Of a DNA stretch of 64,000 nt, positions 1 to 9,802 are shown piece by piece. Source of the stretch: Flavobacteriaceae bacterium MAR_2010_72 (GTDB taxonomy: Bacteria > Bacteroidota > Bacteroidia > Flavobacteriales > Flavobacteriaceae). The position numbers and the translations under genes are program-made. The notes beneath the pieces are model-generated. The model saw nothing but the letters and a program-made list of their open reading frames with translations. It did not search any database and was not told the DNA's origin. The number at the start of each line of letters is the position of its first letter. The stretch's first letter is position 1. The DNA lies in contig QXCW01000002.1 of assembly GCA_003550275.1 (NCBI GenBank), positions 806,001-870,000 on the forward strand, read 5' to 3'.

Positions 1-1
1 C

Positions 2-3000
2 TGTGTAGGGTCTAACCCCGCTAATATTACTACTTCAATTGTAAATGGAAACCCACCATTTTCTTACCAATGGCAGTTAAATGGTTCTGATATTTTAGAT
101 GCTACTGATTCAAGCTATGACCCACCTGTCATAAATAGCGTTGGAATTCACCAGTACCGTGTTGTGGTTACCGATGTTTGTGGAAAATCGGCGACCTCTG
201 CTCCAAAAACCATTAATGTAAATCCAGACCCCTCAATTTCTGTAATTGCGGGTAATACCGAAATATGTAGTGGCTATACAGCCACCTTAGAAGTTTTAGG
301 AATTCCTGGTGCGGGTAATTGTAGTTATACGTGGCAAACAGGACCTTCTGTGTCTGGTCCTTGGACTAGCATTAATCCTGCAGAAAATAATGCACAGTAT
401 ACAACTCCATCATTAACTCAAACTTCTTATTACAGAGTGATATATAATTGTTCAGGAAGTGGTTGTGGTCAATCAACACAAGTTTTTACTGTCACAGTGA
501 AAAGTTTAATTGATTATGCAAACCTTCAATTTCCTGGTTCTGAAACCATATGCCCTGGTAATACTATTACGGCGTATGGTCAAGTGTTTGAAAATGGATT
601 AACTAATACTTCAAACAGCCTAGTAACTAGTATCAGTGCCCAATTTGCTTATCATACTAGTGATACGGATCCTTCGACTTGGCCAGAAGCCAATTGGACT
701 ACTGCTAATCCAACGCCTGGATATAATTTTGCTCAGAATAACGATGAATATTTCGCTACTTTTGGTGATGCACTTTCACCGGGTACTTATTATTATACAT
801 TCCGATATTCTTTAGAGGGTTGTGATTGGCAATATGGGGGTTATCCCAGTGGCTTCTGGAATGGAAATAACCAAAACAATGGGGTGCTTACGGTATTAGA
901 AGATCATACCTTAAGCTTATCATCTGCAAACAATAATCAAACAGTCTGTCCAAATACGGCAATCAACGACATCGTATATACATTCGGTGGTGGAGCGACC
1001 TCTGCATCGATTTCACCAGCACTGCCAGAAGGCTTGAACTTCAACCCTGCCACTGCAACCCTTAGTGGAACTCCAACGCAGCCTGGTATCTATAATTATA
1101 CAGTAACAACTGTTGGAAATAATTGTGAAACGCAGCAACTTCCAGGTTTAATTACCGTAAAAGAACTTCTAGATTATGTAAATCTTCAACATCCTGCTTC
1201 AGCAACCATTTGTGAAGGTGAAACTATAGATGTTTATGGTCAGGTTTACGAACCTGAATTGACAGAAGCCAATGGAGCAGGAAGCGGAATTGTAGCGCAG
1301 TTGGGATATGGAACGACTACAGATCCTACCTCTTGGACCAATTGGATTTCAACAGATTATTATGGTCAAGGTGGAATAAATAATAACAATGACGAATATA
1401 AAGCTACTTTCGGGGCTTCACTATCGCAAGGGACATATTATTATACTTTCCGTTATTCACTGAATAATTGTGAATGGCAGTATGGATTTTTTGTAGGGAC
1501 TTCTGATTTGGGTCAGCTTACTGTTAATTCAGTGCCAGTAATTACAACAACATATAATAATATTACTGCAGGTAACGATTCTGGACAATGTGGTGCTATA
1601 ATAATCTATGCAGACGCATCGGTTTCAGGAGTGCCAACGCCAAACATAACCTATTCACTGGCTTCAGGGTCATCTTTCCCTGTCGGTACAACTACAGTAA
1701 CTGTAACAGCTTCTAATAGTTGTGGAACAGATACAAAAACGTTTGATGTGACAGTTGAAGACAATGAAGCTCCTATTATCACTTGTGTTGCTAATAGCAT
1801 ACGAGATACTGATGCTGGACAATGTACGTATACCATTCAAGGAGCTGAATTTGATGCAACCTTCACCGACAACTGTGCTATTGGAAGTATTACAAACAAC
1901 TATACTAATAGTACATCTTTAGCCGGAGCAGTATTTCTAGAAGGTGCAACTACAGTTACTTGGACTGTTGATGATGGTCATGGTCAAACAGCAACTTGTA
2001 CAACTATTATTACTATAGAAGATAATGAAGCACCTGAATTAGCAGGCGTTCCTTCAGATGTTAATGCAGATTGTGATAATATCCCATTAGCAGCTTCGCC
2101 AACAGCGAGCGATAATTGTGACCCTTCACCTTCAATCGCACTAAATGAAGTAAGCACACAAGATCCTAATGCAGCAAATAGTGGTCATTACAACTATAGC
2201 ATCACTAGAACTTGGACCGCAACGGATGTGGCAGGAAACAGTAGTTCGGGTGTACAAGTGATAACGGTTCAGGATGTAACGCCACCAACGATTACGGATG
2301 TAGCAGACGTGACGGTCAACTGTGAGGACGATACCACTTCAGCGGCAACAGGTGTTGCCACAGGAAGTGACAACTGTTCGCCAGTGGCCATTACCCAAAG
2401 TGATGTTAGTACGCAAAACAATGACCCAAACACTGCAGGTCACTATAATTATACGATTACCAGAACCTGGAGAGCGACCGATGTTACGGGATTGTTCACG
2501 GAATCGACCCAAATCATCACGGTTCAGGATGTGACCCCACCAACGATTACGGATGTGGCAGATGTAACGGTCAACTGTGAGGACAATACCACTTCAGCGG
2601 CAACAGGTGTTGCCACAGGAAGTGACAACTGTTCGCCAGTGGCCATTACCCAAAGTGATGTCAGTACGCAAAACAATGATCCAAACACTGCGGGTCACTA
2701 CAATTATACGATTACCAGAACCTGGAGAGCGACCGATGTTACGGGATTGTTCACGGAATCGACCCAAATCATCACGGTTCAGGATGTGACCCCACCAACC
2801 ATTACTGATGTGGCAGATGTAACGGTCAACTGTGAGGACGATACCACTTCAGCGGCAACAGGTGTTGCCACAGGAAGTGACAACTGTTCGCCAGTGGCCA
2901 TTACCCAAAGTGATGTCAGTACGCAAAACAATGACCCAAACACTGCGGGTCACTATAATTACACGATTACCAGAACCTGGAGAGCGACCGATGTTACGGG

Positions 3001-6000
3001 ATTGTTCACGGAATCGACCCAAATCATCACGGTTCAGGATGTGACCCCACCAACGATTACGGATGTAGCAGACGTGACGGTCAACTGTGAAGACGATACC
3101 ACTTCAGCGGCAACAGGTGTTGCCACAGGAAGTGACAACTGTTCGCCAGTGGCCATTACCCAAAGTGATGTCAGTACGCAAAACAATGATCCAAACACTG
3201 CGGGTCACTACAATTATACGATTACCAGAACCTGGAGAGCGACCGATGTTACGGGATTGTTCACGGAATCGACCCAAATCATCACGGTTCAGGATGTGAC
3301 CCCACCAACGATTACGGATGTAGCAGACGTGACGGTCAACTGTGAGGACGATACCACTTCAGCGGCAACAGGAGTTGCCACAGGAAGTGACAACTGTTCA
3401 CCAGTGGCCATTACCCAAAGTGATGTCAGTACGCAAAACAATGACCCAAACACTGCAGGTCACTATAATTACACGATTACGAGAACCTGGAGAGCGACCG
3501 ATGTTACGGGATTGTTCACGGAATCGACCCAAATCATCTCGGTTCAGGATGTGACCCCACCAACGATTACGGATGTGGCAGATGTAACGGTCAACTGTGA
3601 GGACGATACCACTTCAGCGGCAACAGGAGTTGCCACAGGAAGTGACAACTGTTCACCAGTGGCCATTACCCAAAGTGATGTCAGTACGCAAAACAATGAT
3701 CCAAACCATGCAGGTCACTATAATTACACGATTACGAGAACCTGGAGAGCGACCGATGTTACGGGATTGTTCACGGAATCGACCCAAATCATCTCGGTTC
3801 AGGATGTGACCCCACCTATAGTAGATTGTGTTGGTTTAACTATTCAATTAAATGCTTCTGGAAATGCAACAATTACGGCAGACCAATTAAATAAGAATTC
3901 ATATGATAACTGTAGCCCAGTTAGTTTAAATGTCTCGCAAACAAGTTTTAGTTGTAGTGATATTGGAGGGGATTTGGATGAGCTAATCATTTCGGAATAT
4001 ATAAATGGTAGTAATGATAACAAAGCCATTGAGATTTTTAATGGAACTGGATTGCCAGTTGATCTATTAGCTGAAGGCTATACTTTGGAAATTTATCCAA
4101 ATGGAGGTGGTATAGTTCAAATTCCTTTGAATGGAACTATCAGTGATCGAGATGTTTTTGTTACAGCAAATAATTTTATTTCGTTCCCAATTGGTACTCG
4201 TTCACCAGTTGATTATTTAACCGATGACCTCTTTTTTGAAAGTAATGATGTTATTGCATTGTTGCATAATGGTCAAGTTGTAGATTATATCCCAGCCGCT
4301 GGATGGATGAATACTTTAGTAAGAAAAGACACGGTTTTAGGTGGAAATATCTCTGGAGATTTAACGGAATGGACTCAATATCCATTAAATACGTTTACTT
4401 TTCTCGGAAGTCACACAATTACCGTTATAGATAAAGGTAATAACGTACTTTTAACTGTAACCGATGTAAGTGGCAATTCAGCGACGTGTGAGGCTAAAGT
4501 TTATGTTGAAGACAATATTGATCCACATGTAGAATGTAACCCTATTACAATACAGTTAGATGCAACGGGGAACTATGTCTTAACACAAGCTGATTATAAT
4601 GCGGTTGGTCTTGGTAGTAGTGACGCCTGCGGTATTGCAAGTATGACCGTATTACCAAATGTATTTGACTGTACTAACGTAGGACCAAATCAGGTAACCT
4701 TAACAGTAACGGACAAAAATGGAAATTCTGACACTTGTACTACAACTATAACTGTTGAAGACAAGGTAAATCCTATAGCAGTTTGTCAAAGCATTACCAT
4801 TCAATTGGATGCTAATGGAAATGCCAGTATTGTTCCAGCCAATATTGATGGTGGTTCATCTGATGCTTGTGGATTTACATTGTCCGCAAGTCAAACGGTA
4901 TTTGATTGTTCTAATGTTGGAGCAAACACAGTGACATTAACGGTCACAGACGCTAATGGAAATACTGCTGAATGTGATGCAACAGTTACTGTTGAAGATA
5001 ATGTAGACCCAACGGCAATTTGTAAAGATATTACTGTTTATCTTGGTGCTGACGGGACAGTAACCATAGCTGAAGACGCAGTGAACAATGGTTCTAACGA
5101 TGCTTGTGGTGGATTGACTTATGATACTGATATCACGTCATTCACATGTGCAGATGTAAACAATCCAGTATCAGTAATGCTTACGGTAACTGACGCCAAT
5201 GGAAATAGTTCCAGCTGCTCGGCTACTGTAACGGTAATAGGCATCATACCAGACGTTTCTATATCGCAAGGGCCATTGCCAGAATTCTGTCAAGGTGCGT
5301 TTGACGTGTTGACTGTACAATTAGGTTCGGGCCAAACAGAAGACGATATTAGGTCGTATGCATGGTCCTATACAGGCGTTGATGCAGGATTCCCAATAGG
5401 AGAACCAACCAATGAAAATAGTATTAGGGTTAAAGGAAATGGCACCTATACCGTGGCTGTGACTTCAGAGACTAATTGTACGACAACGGTATCTTATACA
5501 GTTACTGGGTTTGATGCTACAGCATTAATCTCGTCCTATACCATTTTAGCGAAGAACGAGGTCTTCTTGCACGGCTCTAATATTGTACAGACCGGCGGGG
5601 TAGGAGCGACAGAACCAAATACAGGAACCATCAAGTTGCATCAGGCAAGTACCATTGTTGGCTTTGGTAAAGCACCATTATTTAACTTGAATCAAGGTAG
5701 CCAGATAAATGGAGGAACCATTAACCAACCAGCAAATCCGGTTATACCGCCGTTCCAATTCAATACGGTGTCAAATGCAAGTAGTCCTAACGTGGTTGTA
5801 ACGACCAATACAACGCTTTCAGGAGCTATTTATGGCACTGTAGAGGTTAGAGATGGTGCTACGGTAACCTTCTCTCAATCCAATATTTATATCAATAACT
5901 TGAAAACCTTCCAAGGCGCCAAAATAGAATTTACAGGATGTGCCAATGTGTATCTCAATGAAAAATTCATGTTGGCTCAAAATGGGGTTATTAATTCAGG

Positions 6001-6532
6001 TGGTGAAAATGTAGTGTTCTATGTCAATGAAGATGTTCAGATCGAAAAAGGATCTAATGTAAAAGCACGTATGCACTTAAATGGTCATGAGCTATTGGCA
6101 AAAGGTGAAGCTGGGAACAAAAATAAAGCTCCAGAGCCAACCTACATGACGGGACTGTTTATAGCGAACAGGGTACACGGTAGTATTAACGTGGTATGGA
6201 ATGCCGACGATGTATGTAGTCCTTGTCCAATTGAGGTGCCTGCAAGCTCAAGTGCTGCAAGGCCAGAACCAAGTATAGATAGTCTAGAGGAATTTGCCGT
6301 GGCATCATGGCCAAACCCTTCTAAAGCCAACTTTAGCTTGAAAGTCAAAACTCTGGATAGAACCAATCGCATTCAAATTCAGGTGTATGACATGAGCAAC
6401 AAATTGGTACACACTAAACAGTTTAATCCAGACGATGAGTACCGTTTTGGAAACGAATTGGAAGCAGGTGTGTATATGGTGAAAATTTCCCAAGGTGGGA
6501 AAGTAAAAACCGTCCGATTGGTTAAGTATTAA
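2..6532 (+). CDS. Giant secreted adhesin-like protein, T9SS substrate (5' end outside window)
   Basis: The frame is open from the window edge, so this is the last 2176 residues of a longer protein; a GTG at 164 is internal. In order: Ig/PKD-like beta-sandwich domains (to about 1530), HYR-type repeats with the DNC/DAC and EDN-P motifs (about 1550-2270), six near-identical 85-residue HYR-like units (2273-3802), an HYR unit interrupted by a lamin-tail-like domain (about 3967-4434), three more HYR units (about 4510-5240), an Ig-like stretch, a beta-helix-like region (about 5530-6200), and a C-terminal type A sorting domain beginning near 6313 (PNPS...LEAGVYMVKI...VRLVKY). The tail marks export by the type IX system and attachment to, or release from, the cell surface. 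Even spacing of cysteines in HYR units suggests disulfides. Likely adhesion or surface-layer role; the ligand is unknown. Domain names come from motif reading, not a profile search. Confidence 0.9.
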   Translation, partial: CVGSNPANITTSIVNGNPPFSYQWQLNGSDILDATDSSYDPPVINSVGIHQYRVVVTDVCGKSATSAPKTINVNPDPSISVIAGNTEICSGYTATLEVLGIPGAGNCSYTWQTGPSVSGPWTSINPAENNAQYTTPSLTQTSYYRVIYNCSGSGCGQSTQVFTVTVKSLIDYANLQFPGSETICPGNTITAYGQVFENGLTNTSNSLVTSISAQFAYHTSDTDPSTWPEANWTTANPTPGYNFAQNNDEYFATFGDALSPGTYYYTFRYSLEGCDWQYGGYPSGFWNGNNQNNGVLTVLEDHTLSLSSANNNQTVCPNTAINDIVYTFGGGATSASISPALPEGLNFNPATATLSGTPTQPGIYNYTVTTVGNNCETQQLPGLITVKELLDYVNLQHPASATICEGETIDVYGQVYEPELTEANGAGSGIVAQLGYGTTTDPTSWTNWISTDYYGQGGINNNNDEYKATFGASLSQGTYYYTFRYSLNNCEWQYGFFVGTSDLGQLTVNSVPVITTTYNNITAGNDSGQCGAIIIYADASVSGVPTPNITYSLASGSSFPVGTTTVTVTASNSCGTDTKTFDVTVEDNEAPIITCVANSIRDTDAGQCTYTIQGAEFDATFTDNCAIGSITNNYTNSTSLAGAVFLEGATTVTWTVDDGHGQTATCTTIITIEDNEAPELAGVPSDVNADCDNIPLAASPTASDNCDPSPSIALNEVSTQDPNAANSGHYNYSITRTWTATDVAGNSSSGVQVITVQDVTPPTITDVADVTVNCEDDTTSAATGVATGSDNCSPVAITQSDVSTQNNDPNTAGHYNYTITRTWRATDVTGLFTESTQIITVQDVTPPTITDVADVTVNCEDNTTSAATGVATGSDNCSPVAITQSDVSTQNNDPNTAGHYNYTITRTWRATDVTGLFTESTQIITVQDVTPPTITDVADVTVNCEDDTTSAATGVATGSDNCSPVAITQSDVSTQNNDPNTAGHYNYTITRTWRATDVTGLFTESTQIITVQDVTPPTITDVADVTVNCEDDTTSAATGVATGSDNCSPVAITQSDVSTQNNDPNTAGHYNYTITRTWRATDVTGLFTESTQIITVQDVTPPTITDVADVTVNCEDDTTSAATGVATGSDNCSPVAITQSDVSTQNNDPNTAGHYNYTITRTWRATDVTGLFTESTQIISVQDVTPPTITDVADVTVNCEDDTTSAATGVATGSDNCSPVAITQSDVSTQNNDPNHAGHYNYTITRTWRATDVTGLFTESTQIISVQDVTPPIVDCVGLTIQLNASGNATITADQLNKNSYDNCSPVSLNVSQTSFSCSDIGGDLDELIISEYINGSNDNKAIEIFNGTGLPVDLLAEGYTLEIYPNGGGIVQIPLNGTISDRDVFVTANNFISFPIGTRSPVDYLTDDLFFESNDVIALLHNGQVVDYIPAAGWMNTLVRKDTVLGGNISGDLTEWTQYPLNTFTFLGSHTITVIDKGNNVLLTVTDVSGNSATCEAKVYVEDNIDPHVECNPITIQLDATGNYVLTQADYNAVGLGSSDACGIASMTVLPNVFDCTNVGPNQVTLTVTDKNGNSDTCTTTITVEDKVNPIAVCQSITIQLDANGNASIVPANIDGGSSDACGFTLSASQTVFDCSNVGANTVTLTVTDANGNTAECDATVTVEDNVDPTAICKDITVYLGADGTVTIAEDAVNNGSNDACGGLTYDTDITSFTCADVNNPVSVMLTVTDANGNSSSCSATVTVIGIIPDVSISQGPLPEFCQGAFDVLTVQLGSGQTEDDIRSYAWSYTGVDAGFPIGEPTNENSIRVKGNGTYTVAVTSETNCTTTVSYTVTGFDATALISSYTILAKNEVFLHGSNIVQTGGVGATEPNTGTIKLHQASTIVGFGKAPLFNLNQGSQINGGTINQPANPVIPPFQFNTVSNASSPNVVVTTNTTLSGAIYGTVEVRDGATVTFSQSNIYINNLKTFQGAKIEFTGCANVYLNEKFMLAQNGVINSGGENVVFYVNEDVQIEKGSNVKARMHLNGHELLAKGEAGNKNKAPEPTYMTGLFIANRVHGSINVVWNADDVCSPCPIEVPASSSAARPEPSIDSLEEFAVASWPNPSKANFSLKVKTLDRTNRIQIQVYDMSNKLVHTKQFNPDDEYRFGNELEAGVYMVKISQGGKVKTVRLVKY
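2273..3802 (+). repeat. Six tandem 255-bp in-frame repeats
   Basis: Six head-to-tail units of exactly 255 bp (85 codons) start at 2273, 2528, 2783, 3038, 3293 and 3548. They differ at only a few bases each. A diverged seventh copy lies just upstream (about 2027-2272). Several variants alternate or pair: ACC versus ATC in the AATGAC/TCCAAAC segment reads C,T,C,T,C,T along the units, while units 5 and 6 share private changes (GGAGTT, ACGAGA, ATCTCG). This fits expansion by a 510-bp dimer plus gene conversion. Confidence 0.97.
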
Positions 6533-6553
6533 TCACTCATTAAAATCATAAAG

Positions 6554-6588
6554 AAAAAAGCCTCCTAGTTTATAGTGAGGCTTTTTTT
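6554..6588 (+). terminator. Rho-independent terminator after the adhesin gene
   Basis: GCCTC (6560-6564) pairs with GAGGC (6577-6581) around a 12-nt loop and is followed by seven T. It lies 28 bp after the adhesin stop codon. Confidence 0.85.
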
Positions 6589-6662
6589 ATGACAAGAGAT
6601 AAGGGGTGCTAACTTTATGAGTGCCTAATTAGAATCCTTTAAAGCTTCATGAGCTTTTCATA

Positions 6663-6896
6663 TTAATCTCTACTTCCGTCTTGAATGGGTTCAGTCCCAG
6701 GCATTAGCTTGTTAAGTATAAAATACACAGGACAGAATTTAGTGACCGGACTAATTATTTGAAGCGCAGCCACAGCACCAGCCATATACAGCCATTTAAT
6801 ATTAACCATAAAAGCCAGTACAACACTGGTGAGATAGAGCACGCCTACAATGGCATCATGAAGTCTGATTTTCGTTTGTGAATGTGTTGTTTTCAT
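6663..6896 (-). CDS. YgaP-like (DUF2892) small membrane protein
   Basis: A 77-residue protein with two hydrophobic segments (about residues 14-32 and 35-50) followed by a CPVYFILNKLMPGT motif. This matches the transmembrane part of the YgaP/DUF2892 family, where a conserved Cys-Pro follows the second helix. In other bacteria the domain occurs alone or fused to a rhodanese; here it stands alone, so no enzymatic activity is expected. It is monocistronic, convergent with the adhesin gene and divergent from the LuxR gene. Function of stand-alone members is not established. Confidence 0.8.
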   Translation of the reverse strand: MKTTHSQTKIRLHDAIVGVLYLTSVVLAFMVNIKWLYMAGAVAALQIISPVTKFCPVYFILNKLMPGTEPIQDGSRD

Positions 6897-7038
6897 CTGT
6901 AATTTGTTTTAAAGTGTTTATTGTTAGTGAGTTGCAAATAAAGTTACAAATTTATTCTTTTGAAATTCAAATTGGGGTTAAATAATAGTTCCTAGATTTA
7001 GGATTATTGGGTCTATAATTGTAGATTTAAGCTATTAG

Positions 7039-7830
7039 ATGAAAAGTAAACTCATACTCGACTTATACAGTTCTCATAGTAATTACTTGGCCCAAGAATC
7101 GATTACTAATTACAATGTCAATGTAAAAGCATTGTTGTCAAATTTGTTTAGCCCTGGACCAAGTTTTTATTATATCATCGATTCTCCTACGCTTACTGCA
7201 AAACTTTTGAGTCAAGGTATAGAAGATATCTTAAGTATTTCGAAACAAGAATTTTCAGTCGAAAAAATAATTGAACTCATTCACCCAGACGATTTTAATT
7301 GGTTTTTGCGGTGTGAGGATGTCGTAGCTTATTTTTTAAAAAATTGTGTTGCCCCCGAACAAATTGTTAATTATAAAATTAGCTATTGTTTGCGCTTGAA
7401 ATCAAAAAACAATGAGTACAAATTGTTTTTATTGCAAACACTTACACTTAAAACAACAGAAGATGGTGCGCTATTAAAAGTGTTTGGCTGTATCTCTGAT
7501 ATCAATCACATCACTACACATAATAATAGAAAATTGTCATTGATAGGATTAAACGGAGAGCCTTCATACCTAGAGTTGGATGCTTTTAATCACGAGTTAT
7601 TTAAAAACTTCAAGCCGTTTGTGAGCCTTACTGATGAAATTCCGTTTACTTCTCGCGAATTGGAAATTATTAAATTATTGGGTGAAGGATTAACCATGAA
7701 CGAAATTTCAGACCAATTAAACATCGCCTTTGGAACGGTGAATACACATCGAAAAAATATTTTAAAAAAATCGGATTGTAAGAATATCACGGAGCTTGTG
7801 GCCGACTGTATTAGGAAAGGTTATATTTAA
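7039..7830 (+). CDS. PAS-LuxR family transcriptional regulator
   Basis: 263 residues. Residues about 45-165 look like a PAS-type sensor (an IHPDDF motif near residue 77 and a strand pattern ending GCISDINHI), and residues about 200-263 form a LuxR-type helix-turn-helix (FTSRELEIIKLL...TVNTHRKNILKK). There is no receiver domain, so it probably senses a ligand or redox state directly, or acts with another sensor. It sits 111 bp upstream of the secreted multi-gene cluster on the same strand and is the obvious candidate regulator, though only by position. Confidence 0.85.
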   Translation: MKSKLILDLYSSHSNYLAQESITNYNVNVKALLSNLFSPGPSFYYIIDSPTLTAKLLSQGIEDILSISKQEFSVEKIIELIHPDDFNWFLRCEDVVAYFLKNCVAPEQIVNYKISYCLRLKSKNNEYKLFLLQTLTLKTTEDGALLKVFGCISDINHITTHNNRKLSLIGLNGEPSYLELDAFNHELFKNFKPFVSLTDEIPFTSRELEIIKLLGEGLTMNEISDQLNIAFGTVNTHRKNILKKSDCKNITELVADCIRKGYI

Positions 7831-7941
7831 TACCTTGAACACTTCGTGATTAATTTCGTGCAAAGTACCCTAATGTGGGTATTGACAGGTATAGGATTAT
7901 TTGCTTTTTTTGAAATGATAACTTTTTTGCCCTATAATACC

Positions 7942-9798
7942 ATGAAAAATTACATACTTATACTATTATGGATAAGTTCATTATCCTTAAATGCTCAACA
8001 AATAAATGGAGGCTATAGTCAAGGTCTAGTGGCTTTGGTGCCTAATAAATTTGAAGACACCCATGACTATAAAAATATTAGGCCTGATGTACATGCTGGA
8101 TTTTGGAAAATACGAGTTGCTCCCGCTAAGTGGGCATGGGAAGGATTGCAAGTAATTTTTGAAGTTGATATTAATCAACCAACATTGGTAAGAGGTGCAA
8201 ATGCAGAAGGTGGCGAACATGATTATGATATTTCCGAATTTAATTTAGCCATAACCGGTAGTATGGAATTTAGTATTGAGGGGGATTACACCAACCCAAA
8301 TACTCAAGAGAGAGTATCGTTTACAAAGAATGTCTACGTTCCAAACTTGGGATCTAATGCACTAACTGATAGCGAGCTGTTTGGGTATTCTGGAAATGTC
8401 ACTAATTTTAAAACTGTACAAGAGATCATTAATTACCTTAAAGTTGAGATTCGGTCAATTAAAGCCCTGAACAAATATATTAGTGGCTATCAAAGGATAG
8501 ATATCAATTTAGGACATATTCTTAAAGAAAAAAGGAATGATATTCAATTTAATAATCTTCTTGCTGATGCTAAAAATGCCGATGAACTTGGCCGAACCGA
8601 TGAAGCCATCGAAAAATACGAAGCCTTATACGCACTAAATAAAGATCCAAAAATAAAACAGCGCATTGAAGAGCTTAAAGCTTGGAAACAAAAACAGGAA
8701 GACGAGAAAAATGCGTTAGTGCAACCACAGGCAGAGAATAACAAGCAACCTAACGAAAAAGAAATTGAGGAAAGCTCTGATAGGAGACAAGGGGTTGTTG
8801 ATACCTTTGACCATACCATACCCAAACATGAGCTTACCACTACAACGCTAGATTTTTGGGGTAATCCCGTAGTTACACAAAATGCAGTAGGCGAAGCTAA
8901 AACCGTAAGTTATGCAGGTACTGTTGTAGAAAATAACAGCACATATCAACAACAAATGCAACTTCGGGAAGACAATGTTGCAAAAAAAGCAGCTTGGGAG
9001 CAAGAAGAGGCTTTAAAACGGCGAAGCGTAGATGATTATAATTCGAATTTGGTTGGGCAGAGTAATGATGTCTATCAACAATCTTTAAACATAGATAAGG
9101 ATATGAACGAAGCATTGGCCCAAATAAGCCCAGAAACCTATGGTGACCCTAAAGCAATGATACAAACAGGGATGAACCTTTTAAGTACCGCCAATGGCAA
9201 TTTAGGACAGGCATACACTGGAGCAGCTTTAGGTGGTGTTGGCCTTGCCACTGGTTTATTGAATGATTTAGCTAAAGCCAAGGCAAAAAAAGAAGCGGCT
9301 GCCGAACGTGCACGCATCCGTAAAGAAGCTGAAGCTAAAAAGAAGGCGATTAGGGAATCCATTAAAAAAGCAAGATTGGCAGTGTTTAAAGGTTACCCAC
9401 AAGGCGAATTACCTTTATCTTCAACAGCTTCAAAAGGCAATAATCTTTACTATTTTGTATATGCCTACAATCAAGACCAGTTATTACAGGATAGCCCAAA
9501 AGTTAAGACCACTAAAGTGTTCGCCATTGGCAAATATCCGGATGGTACCTGGCCTATGAAAACAAAAATTGAAGATGAGGTAAATAGCCTAACGCCACTT
9601 CAAGAAACCATTTGCGGTCCATTTTACAGCTTATCAGAAGCGAATTCGGTATATAATTCCTTTTTAAGTTATGTAGATAAAACCAATATGGGAATTGATG
9701 CCCTTACCTATGAAGGTTTTAATGCACATAGTGAAACCGAAAACCTTCAACAAACCGCTCCAAAAGTTGACTTTTGGGGAAATCCAATAAAAAATTAA
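7942..9798 (+). CDS. Secreted protein of unknown function, first gene of the modular cluster
   Basis: The ATG at 7942 is chosen because it starts a clean signal peptide (MKNYILILLWISSLSLNAQQ); the frame is open further upstream to 7846. The mature protein (about 600 residues) has an N-terminal beta-rich part, a TPR-like segment around residues 212-240 (NADELGRTDEAIEKYEALYALNKD), low-complexity Lys/Glu/Gln linkers, and an Ala/Lys/Glu/Arg-rich coiled coil around residues 430-475 after a Gly/Ala stretch. The motif DFWGNP occurs twice, mid-protein and at the extreme C-terminus (VDFWGNPIKN). I do not recognise a family. Its stop is 4 bp from the next gene, so it is probably the first gene of one operon with the FGE-like and LolA-like paralogues. 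It lacks a lipobox and a T9SS tail, so a periplasmic location is most likely. Confidence 0.8.
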   Translation: MKNYILILLWISSLSLNAQQINGGYSQGLVALVPNKFEDTHDYKNIRPDVHAGFWKIRVAPAKWAWEGLQVIFEVDINQPTLVRGANAEGGEHDYDISEFNLAITGSMEFSIEGDYTNPNTQERVSFTKNVYVPNLGSNALTDSELFGYSGNVTNFKTVQEIINYLKVEIRSIKALNKYISGYQRIDINLGHILKEKRNDIQFNNLLADAKNADELGRTDEAIEKYEALYALNKDPKIKQRIEELKAWKQKQEDEKNALVQPQAENNKQPNEKEIEESSDRRQGVVDTFDHTIPKHELTTTTLDFWGNPVVTQNAVGEAKTVSYAGTVVENNSTYQQQMQLREDNVAKKAAWEQEEALKRRSVDDYNSNLVGQSNDVYQQSLNIDKDMNEALAQISPETYGDPKAMIQTGMNLLSTANGNLGQAYTGAALGGVGLATGLLNDLAKAKAKKEAAAERARIRKEAEAKKKAIRESIKKARLAVFKGYPQGELPLSSTASKGNNLYYFVYAYNQDQLLQDSPKVKTTKVFAIGKYPDGTWPMKTKIEDEVNSLTPLQETICGPFYSLSEANSVYNSFLSYVDKTNMGIDALTYEGFNAHSETENLQQTAPKVDFWGNPIKN

Positions 9799-9802
9799 AT
9801 TT

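Noticed and set aside
164-166. GTG at 164 as start of the adhesin gene
   Set aside because: The frame stays open and protein-like to base 2, inside an Ig-like domain.
2273-3802. Tandem repeats as a CRISPR-like array
   Set aside because: Units are 255 bp, coding in frame, and without spacers.
2322-3809. Six 70-aa plus-strand ORFs, one in each adhesin repeat
   Set aside because: They are the second frame of the same 255-bp repeat inside the long protein; repeated identically because the DNA is repeated.
7881-7903. Promoter before the modular cluster (TTG at 7882 and TTATTTG)
   Set aside because: Spacer of 11 bp is too short and the -7 element has mismatches; no promoter assigned there.
7846-7941. 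N-terminal extension of the 618-aa secreted protein
   Set aside because: Would bury the clean signal peptide that begins at the ATG 7942.
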